Positions 56,901 through 64,000 of a DNA stretch of 64,000 nt are shown here, piece by piece. Position 1 is the stretch's first letter. Each line of letters opens with the position of its first letter. The DNA is from Symsagittifera roscoffensis (Eukaryota > Xenacoelomorpha > Acoela > Convolutidae): assembly GCF_963678635.1 (NCBI RefSeq), contig NC_087063.1:63905290-63969289 (forward strand). The letters run 5' to 3'. The notes under the pieces are model-generated. The model had not been told where the DNA came from, did not search any database, and saw only the letters and a program-made list of their open reading frames with translations. The translations under genes were made by a program, and so were the position numbers.

Positions 56901-59900
56901 TTGTTTTCTTTTATTTCAGACGGCCCGAATTGTATCTAAAATGATCGAATATCACCTCTTTGAAAAGAGTAATTTTGGCAATCTGGGAGCAATCTCTAAT
57001 TTTGCAACTTCATTTTCAGTTCATATTGAACAAACGTACTGATGATTGTCATCGAAACTGCTTAAGTTTACCCCATTTCACTGTTACAGAAATCGGTATT
57101 GACGGATTTTGGGGCAGAAATGGGAATTATTGTCAGTTCGTTAGTCTTATGAATAATTTATGATTTCAGGTTGTTTATCAAAAGTGGAAGGTTAATTCAT
57201 ATCAATGTTTTCCATTTATACATAATCAACTATTTTGTTTTTATCCTAATTAATTTGACTGTTCACCATTTAGACTAGTATTAACCTCAACTCAAGTTTT
57301 GTGCTGGCAGGCAATGATAAATTAATTCACCTAATAAAATGGATATTTTAATCCTCTAGGACTGCTTGTATAACGTTTTAAAGAGTAGAATTTTAATTTT
57401 TAAAACAATCATCGTCAGTGCATTGAACTGATTTTCTTTGCTTTTATCAGATTTTTTTTTTGAAAAAAGTCTCTGGTTTAGGAAGAAGTGCGTGAGCTGC
57501 AAAGCCAACTGGACGAGTTAAATCTGAATATGAAATGCAAATCAGTCGAGCTGGAAAACTGCAGGAAAGAAAAAGAAAAACTAGAACTTCAGCTAGAAAC
57601 CAGCGAAGCGAAACTCAGAGAAAATAACTATGAGCGGAAAAAGGTTGGTAAGAATTTTGGATCGAATTCTGATGCCAAATTGAATAAATCACAGCAAAAA
57701 TATTTGTTTAATTCAAGAAATTTCGCGTTGAATATGACTTAACAATTCTAATTTTGTTGAAAGGTGGCAGAGGAATTGGCTACGCTGCAGAAAAACGTGG
57801 AAGACGCGGATAAAAAATCCTCGGAACAAAAATACAGCATAAACTCGCTTTTGAAGGAAAACTCGAAAGCGGCTATGGAAAAAGAGGATTTGAAAGAACA
57901 AATACAAGATTTGAAAAATGACTTGGAACGGTCGTCTCGAAGCGTGAACGAATTGGAGGCCAAAAATCGACAATTGATGCAGGAAAAAGGATCGCAGGGG
58001 GAAAATTTGGATAAAATTAAGAAAGAAGTTAAAAACATGCAGACAAAATTGCAACAACTCGAAGTCCAAAACGAGCAAAAAGATTCACAATTAAAAGATG
58101 TAGAGAAAAAATTGAAAGATCTTAAGGAAAAATTAAGTGAGGAAGAAGATTTGAACAGTTCTCTCAGAAGCGAAAACAGCAAACTGAAAAGTACGGAATC
58201 GGAAAAAGAACAATTTTTGGATAAAATTTATGGTCTTGAGAAAGATTTGAACCGAACGAACGATATGTTGAATGAAAGAGAAAAAGATGTTGAAGATTTG
58301 AAATCGGCTAAAGAATCTTTGGGAAGGAGTCTGAACAAGCTGGAAACCGAAAATAGTGTTTTGAAGTTAGAGTTAGACAAAAGATCCGAAGAAATCAAAT
58401 GTTTCAAAGAACGTGTCGACGATTACCAAGACAAATTGGCGCAACTAGATTCAGAAGTAAAAGCGAAAAAGGATTTGTTGATGCAAGCAAATAAAGATTT
58501 GGGCAACAAGGAGCACGTTATAAATTCGTCACTGACTGAACTGTCTTGTCTAAGAACTCAAGTTGACTCTTTGAAATCGCAGCTTTTAAGCGCAAACAGA
58601 CGAATCGAAGAGTTGGAAAATTCAAAATTAGAGTTCGGAAGTTTGATCGAAGAAAAAGAAAAGGAACTGAAAGATGTTAAGCTTAAAAGTCAACAAGATT
58701 CGGACAATGTTGATAAAAGGCTGGAAGAAAATAACAGAGAACTTCAGTTCGCTTACCAGAAGGCTGCGCAACTGGAAAAGAGCGAAAAGGAAAATAGAGC
58801 AAACGTGGAACGGATGAAGTTTGATATGGAGGACAGAGAAAAATCCCTGAGACAAGAAAACGGTCAAATTGAGAAACAGTTAAAAAGTGTAAAAGATGAT
58901 AATAGTAAGCTGAGAAAAGAGGTAGAAAACCTTATTTCCTCGAATTCGTCTAAGGCCGATATTATCGATGGTCTCAAAAGTAAACAGCAAGACATAGAAA
59001 AGGAATTAGCAAAGAATTCCGATCATATGGCCAACGAAATAAAAGGTCTAGATTCGACCAACGATAATTTGAAACGCCAGCTGAAAGCGTTAGAAAATAG
59101 CATGTTTTCTAAGGAAAACGAAATCGCAAACCTCTTAGGTAAAATAAACGAGCAGGGAGAGATAATCGATCATTTAGAAAAAGTTAAATCAGAACTAGAA
59201 AGTGAGAATTCAAAACTGAAATCGGGAATGAAGGAACTCGAAAACGAAAAGTCATCGCATGTTGGGTACATCAAAGAACTGGAATCAGATATAATGAAAA
59301 TCAAAGATACGATCTCTCAACATGGCTATGGTAAATTAGAACTTGAACATGACAACAAAAAACTGAGATCACTTCTTAAAGATGTCGAAGATGAGAACTC
59401 GGAGTTAAAGAGCAAGATCGATGAACTGAGATCAGAATTAGAGGAAAGCAAAATATTAATTGATAAAGAGAAGAAAAATGGCATTAAACCCCAGAGCTCC
59501 AATGATTTGCAGCGACCAGCATTTAGACGAGAAAAAACTCTTTACCCTATGAGTTCAGGGGAAAAATTGGCAAATACTTCATTGTTTGATAATTATCACA
59601 CGACTAGCGACGAGTTGAAAAAACTTCTCGTTGAATCGAACAACGATTTAGAATTGTCAAGACAAAAGGTGAATGACCTAGAAGCAGAAGTGTCTAGACT
59701 AAAGCAACAGATTCTGAAAAGCGAGAATATTTTTGATGACATGCAAAGCAAACTTGAAGTTGAAAAGAAACGTAACATTGATTTGAAGTCGTCAATTGAA
59801 GCGGATTCGGCTAAACAAGCAAGCAAAAATAATAGTTCTGTTATGTTTGAAGAGTTTTCTCAAACCGATGGTGGCGAGATTAACGATTACTCTCAACTTT

Positions 59901-62900
59901 ACCAGCATTTGTCACGATTAGCAGCTGTATCAAGTGGTGAAAACCAATATGGAACCGAAGCTTCTCTGGCAGATATTTTGGCACTAGTTGAGAAAATAAC
60001 CCAGAAGTTGCAAAAGTATAAATCTGAGAATAAAGCAAAAGAGAAGCAAGTCAGCAGTCTGAAGGCGAAAATAGAGGAATTGGTTCGGTTAAATGATTCT
60101 TCATGCAACCTGAGCGAAACAGCGTCAACTGTTTCCGGATTTGATGTGCAATATAGTAACAAGCAGTTCGCTAATGAATATCAAGCTAAACATAAACAGC
60201 TATACACTGAAGACCAAGTTGACGGTAATGCCTGTCCTGTTTGTGGCAGGTCGGATTCGAAGAAAGATCAAGTCGAGGGTCCTTCAAAAAAGAAATCTGA
60301 GGAAGAAGAAGAGTTTCGGAAAAAGAATCTGAAAAAAACTGAGACGTTTAGCTCCAAAAAGAACGAAAAAGAAAAAGAAAGCATCTCAGATGAGTATTTA
60401 AAGAGAATGAAACAAGAGTTGCGTTCGAAGAACGAAGAATTGGCATCAGTTAAACTGCAGTTTGAGCAGTATAAAATCAGTGCGACCCAAAAGAGGGCAG
60501 ATCTGTCCGAGACAGTTGCCCAGTTGAACTTCACAGTTGGGAATCTGCAGAGGCAGATGGAAAGCATGCAGTCGCAGGCAGTCGAGCAGACACGAAATGA
60601 CGACTTGGATCAGTGGAATAAAGAGGAAAAGATGAACGGGAGAAGTGAGGAACGGAAGGAAAAACAGTCTGAGAAGGACTATAAAAAGGTACGAAAATTG
60701 AAGTATAAAAAAATTCTTGTGTTTGAAATGCTCTTGCACTTGAAAGAAAAAGTGTCTTGTAAGCGGCAACTAGATTTCCCATAAACAGCTTTTTGTACAA
60801 GAAATTAACTTGCTTTATTTAAAAATGCTAACACTTGCAGGGTCCTTCCCACTTGCCCTGTAGGTAAGGCGGTTGCTTTTGCAGCTTCAAGACTGGGGTT
60901 TGAGTCCCAGTCTTGTTTTTTTTTCAGTATGTACGAAATTGAAAAATTTCCGGTAAAAATTGAATTGTCTGGCTTTCGTTTGTCTGCTTAAATTTTTTCG
61001 TCTTAGGTGCCGCATCTCGGATTTTTCGATTGCTGCAAGCAAGTATCATGGAAGTTAAAAAAAGTGATGATCATTGTAATTTGAGGGGGGGGGGGGGGGG
61101 GGGGCTGGAATTTTTTAAAAAATTTTTATGAAGTCAATTTTTTTCGACTCAACTGTGTCGGCTTTAATTTGGCTTCGTAATTTTTGTTTAGTTGCTAATT
61201 TTAAATTCAAATGTGTTGCTTGGCAAGTTAACTAGATTTGCTGTTCGATCAAAATAGGTTTTAAGAAAATGTATAGGCCTCCAAAAATACTTCACTGATT
61301 CAAAAAAATGGTGCCAATAGAAAGGTTGTCTACTCTTCTGTGTGCCTATTTAATCTCACAGTCTCTTTTTACTTAACCAAACTGTCTTCAGTCTTCCAAA
61401 AAGTCTGTGGGGGGGAATATTTGGCCCACATTTTTGGATTTTTTTTTTGTTCTGGGTTCAATCGAAATAACGGATTATTCCTGAATATAGCGCCGCATCT
61501 CGGGTTTTTCTATTGCTGCAAGCAAGTATCATGGAAGTTAAAAGTGATGATCATTGTAATTTCAGGGGGGGGGCTGGAATTTTTAAAAAAGTTTTTATGA
61601 AGTCAATTTTTTTTTCGACTCAACTGTGTCGGCTTTAATTTGGCTTCGTAATTTTTGTTTAGTTGCTAATTTAAAATTCAAATGTGTTGCTTGGCAAGTT
61701 AAAGTAGATTTGCCGTTCGATCAAAATAGGTTTTAAGAAAATGCATAGGTCTCCAAAAATACTTCACTGATTCAAAAAAAAATGGTGTCAATAGAAAGGT
61801 TGTCTTTTGTTCTGTGTGCCTATTTAATCCCATAGTCACTTTTTACTTAACCACACTGTCTTCAGTCTTCAAAAAAAGTCGGTGGGGGAATAATTGGCCC
61901 ATTAAATGGATAGAACGGGTTGTCAGAAGCTCTTCTGAACAAACGGATATGCTCAAACTCTTCTACACAAAAAGTTACGGCCCTCGGATTAGTCGAATAT
62001 TCGATTTTTTGATCTTCATTCTTTTTGACTTTTCTCTAAAACCACCATCCAAAATCTGAGATTTTGGGCTCAATCGAAATAACGGATTTTTCCTGAATAT
62101 TCGACTCTCACCCATTTACACGAAAGTTATGGGCCTCGTAAATGTCAATATTTGTTTTTTTTGGCGTTTTTTGAAACTACTCTCCCAAATTTTCTGCGTT
62201 CAATTCAAGTAAAAATTTATCCGAATTTCTTCTGCATTAGCGGCTCGCCAATTTTTTTTACACAAAAAGCTATGATTCTCGTTAAAGTCAATTTTTTTAT
62301 TTGTCCGTTTTTTCCAAACATTTTGACTTTTCTCCATAACTACCCTCACAAATCTGAGATTTTGTTTTCAAGCGAAAGGAATTGCTGTTGGAAGCTCTCA
62401 TGTATAAGCGAATGAATTCATGTTTTTTCAGACAAAATGTAATCACTCTCGGAAAAGTCAATTTTTGATTTTTGGGACGTGTTTCGAAACTTTTTTGACC
62501 TCTCTCGAAAACAACCATCCCAAATCTGAAATTTCAGGTTCAATGGAGAAAACAGGCTGTGCGAAGTTACCCTGAATAATCGGCTACACTCAATTTTCTT
62601 AACAAGAAGTTATTTCTCTTCGATTTTTTGAGCGTTTTTTTTTCACGCTTTTTGACTTCTCTCAAAAACTACCCTCTGAGATTTGCGTTCCATGGAGAGA
62701 ACGGGTAGAGGGAGTTTCCCCTGTCCTATTGGTATGAGGTCTTTGGTAAGATTCCAATTTCTCTTACGTTTTCTCCCCACTCACTTATTTCAGTTTTGGG
62801 CGAAATCAGTTTTTAGGGGTCGATAAACGTAATTCAGACTCTTATATAGCTCGCGATGATTTTTTATCGTTTTTTTTTTTGAAAGAAAATCTAAAATTTG

Positions 62901-64000
62901 TTCAGTCTTTAAAATTACTTTTTCGAGGTTTGACTTTTGAATCATTGACTCTTTTGCAATTTTCTGTTGCTATGTTTTGTAATTACTCATTTCATCCTGC
63001 ATTAATATTTACACAAGCAATGCTTGTGTTATAGTATGAACTATCTTTTTTTCCCAACCTAAGTTGCAAATATTGTTGCAACACAAATATTGTTGCTATA
63101 AAATGAGTTCATTTTGAAATTGTTCATTTTGATCAATAACCAGCTATTAAGTACAGCCAATGCTGTACAGCCAGCAAATTTTAACGCTGACTATTATTGT
63201 TCCGACTTTCGTAAAGTTATGGGAGTTTAAAAATTGCCATTTTGGCCAATTTGGGACAATTAACGCGGAGATTTAATCCGTCATAGTAATCGTTCCAAAT
63301 TGGTTGATGGAAGCTTATTTGACATAATTTATTTTTTAATAGGAGCTAAATATATCACTTTGTACTTAATATGGCGTGGGGGGATGATTTTCACAAAACA
63401 AATCTCAAATAAAAAAAATTCATTTTATTTTCATTACATTTGTTTTTTTCAGGTTATTACTGCTCCATAGACAGCTCTATAAATTGAGGCATCTTTTTTG
63501 GTAGATTTCTTTTTTTTTTCAAATTGACTGGTACTGCTAATGCTTCATAATTGGCATGCGTCACTTAAAAAATTTTGAAGACTCAAAATTTTACTCATTC
63601 AGTTTTTCCCAGTAACGTTATCAGTCATATTTTTGCTTGTGTATGTTAAGTGCAACTTCGCCTCTGTGTAAAAATTCCAAAATTACCAAAAAAAACTACT
63701 TGCAGCTTAAGCTGGCCTCTAGTTATCTTTTATCGAGACAACGTAATTTTGTTTCACCTTTTTTCAATATTTTATCTTTTTTTCCGACGTCCTATTTATA
63801 TGTTTGTGTTGTGTCGCGAGTAGTGCAAAGCTCCGCTTCGCTTGAGTTTGAAATTTTTGTTTTGATGTTGTAATGTAAACGGAAAATCTGCCGTTAATAG
63901 CACGAAAAAAATATATCCCAAATAAATCGTAACCGAAATAGGTTGATAATAATTTAACATGCGTTTTTAGATAGTGGAAGATCTGGAAAAAATGTTAAAG
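53940..64000 (+). CDS. Centrosomin/CDK5RAP2-like protein (CM1 motif), partial, 12 visible exons
   Basis: Proposed coding exons: 53940-54346, 54410-54483, 54561-54659, 54732-54788, 55013-55089, 55152-55239, 55318-55608, 55808-56038, 56603-56773, 57482-57643, 57764-60688, 63971 onward. Introns are GT-AG and phases agree from exon 2 on; the exon 1-2 joint is off by one base and unresolved. Exons 3-5 encode the CM1/Cnn_1N motif (QLRIDNFNLKLRIYYFEQ, then LHLERDQIREKL), which in centrosomin, CDK5RAP2 and myomegalin recruits gamma-tubulin complexes to centrosomes. The rest is predicted coiled coil, with two isolated C-x2-C pairs (LCYKC in exon 7, ACPVC near 60231). The acidic N-terminus precedes CM1. 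A TTTCTGTTCCAG just before the ATG suggests a 5' UTR intron. The gene runs off the window, so a CM2 domain cannot be judged. Confidence 0.8.
56039..57481 (+). other. Introns 8 and 9 of the centrosomin-like gene
   Basis: 56039-56602 and 56774-57481 are AT-rich with no gene; the exon between them is 56603-56773. No repeat family shared with the rest of the window was seen. Confidence 0.6.
57764..60688 (+). CDS. Large coiled-coil exon (975 codons) of the centrosomin-like gene
   Basis: Exactly 2925 bases, phase 0 at both ends, bounded by TTGAAAG acceptor and AAG/GTACGA donor. The protein is almost entirely heptad-repeat coiled coil rich in Lys, Glu, Leu, Asn and Ser. Breaks occur at about residues 575-615 (Pro/Arg/Ser-rich, FRREKTLYPMSS) and 705-760 (EEFSQTDGGEINDYSQLYQHLS). 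Reading through the donor adds 31 codons to a stop at 60782-60784; that continuation is probably intron. Confidence 0.85.
60846..60921 (+). ncRNA. tRNA-like / tRNA-derived SINE fragment
   Basis: CTGTAGGTAAGGCGG resembles an A box/D arm, GGTTTGAGTCC resembles a B box (GGTTCGANNCC), within a GACTGGG / CCCAGTC stem, and a run of T (pol III terminator-like) follows. An acceptor stem cannot be closed convincingly, so it is more likely a tRNA-derived SINE or pseudogene than a working tRNA. Confidence 0.35.
61011..61905. repeat. 483 bp tandem duplication in intron 11
   Basis: Copies start at 61011 and 61494 (CGCATCTCGG). Both contain GATTGCTGCAAGCAAGTATC, a G run (about 20 G at 61084; 9 G in the second copy) and GGCAAGTTAA. 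They are highly similar over roughly 420 bases. Confidence 0.9.
62020..62720. repeat. Diverged tandem repeat of about 165-180 bp in intron 11
   Basis: A block resembling TTTTTGACTTTTCTC then CCATCC(C)AAATCTGAGATTTT and a CAATGGAAATAACGG-like end recurs at about 62021, 62156, 62325, 62492 and 62648. Strongly diverged, so old. Confidence 0.55.

Larger units (their letters stand above)
60689..63970 (+). other. Intron 11 (3.28 kb), repeat-rich
   Basis: Donor GTACGA at 60689, acceptor TTTTTAG at 63964-63970. It contains a tRNA-like segment, a 483 bp tandem duplication, a diverged roughly 165-180 bp repeat at 62020-62720 and AT-rich remainder. 62720-63970 holds two small palindromes (ACACAAGC AAT GCTTGTGT near 63013; TACAGC CAAT GCTGTA near 63154) and no gene. 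Confidence 0.7.

Noticed and set aside
60846-60921. Functional tRNA gene
   Set aside because: A-box and B-box-like words and a T run are present, but no acceptor stem or normal anticodon arm can be drawn.
63637-63873. 78-residue plus-strand frame in intron 11
   Set aside because: Low-complexity AT-rich translation with no homology signal, lying inside an intron bounded by phase-consistent exons.

Overview
The window is animal (invertebrate) genomic DNA. The only host gene is split by many short GT-AG introns and carries the CM1 (Cnn_1N) motif of the centrosomin/CDK5RAP2/myomegalin family. Nearly everything else is retrotransposon-derived. I cannot name the species.

Layout. (1) 1-10039, minus strand: element 1, a decayed Ty3/Gypsy retrotransposon reading from a 5' LTR (9227-10039) through a leader, a 14-15 bp tandem array (about 7008-7760), gag, and pol to the left window edge. 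(2) 10187-12090, minus strand: the tail of an accessory gene of the same family plus a truncated LTR, so a second broken copy sits upstream of element 1. (3) 12771-49283, plus strand: element 2, about 36.5 kb. It runs 5' LTR, 1.5 kb leader, 10.9 kb tandem array of a 41 bp monomer, gag (internally duplicated), protease, RT, RNase H, integrase with a long C-terminal extension, then about 12 kb of accessory coding sequence, then two adjacent LTRs (47545-48418 and 48419-49283). The 5' LTR and the last LTR look like the true pair. (4) 49284-53245: an older minus-strand copy of the same family, broken up by a terminal-inverted-repeat element and two non-LTR retrotransposon fragments. (5) 53246-53893: a foldback repeat and an 89 bp repeat with TATA-like boxes. 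(6) 53940 to the right edge: the centrosomin-like gene, with a 975-codon coiled-coil exon and a 3.3 kb last visible intron full of repeats.

Main points. The same plan (LTR, leader, tandem array, gag-pol, extension, accessory gene, LTR) is visible in two independently decayed, oppositely oriented copies. So the satellite-like arrays and the accessory gene belong to the retroelement and are not neighbours by accident. The Pol C-terminal extension ends in a region that I read as a divergent TARG1/OARD1-type macrodomain. The accessory region holds an SGNH/GDSL-hydrolase-like segment and large proteins I do not recognise. Both copies are dead: they have frameshifts and stops, element 1 has lost protease and RNase H and has Gly in place of the first integrase Asp, and element 2 has a stop in its RT YxDD motif. 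Domain calls were made by eye, without database searches.
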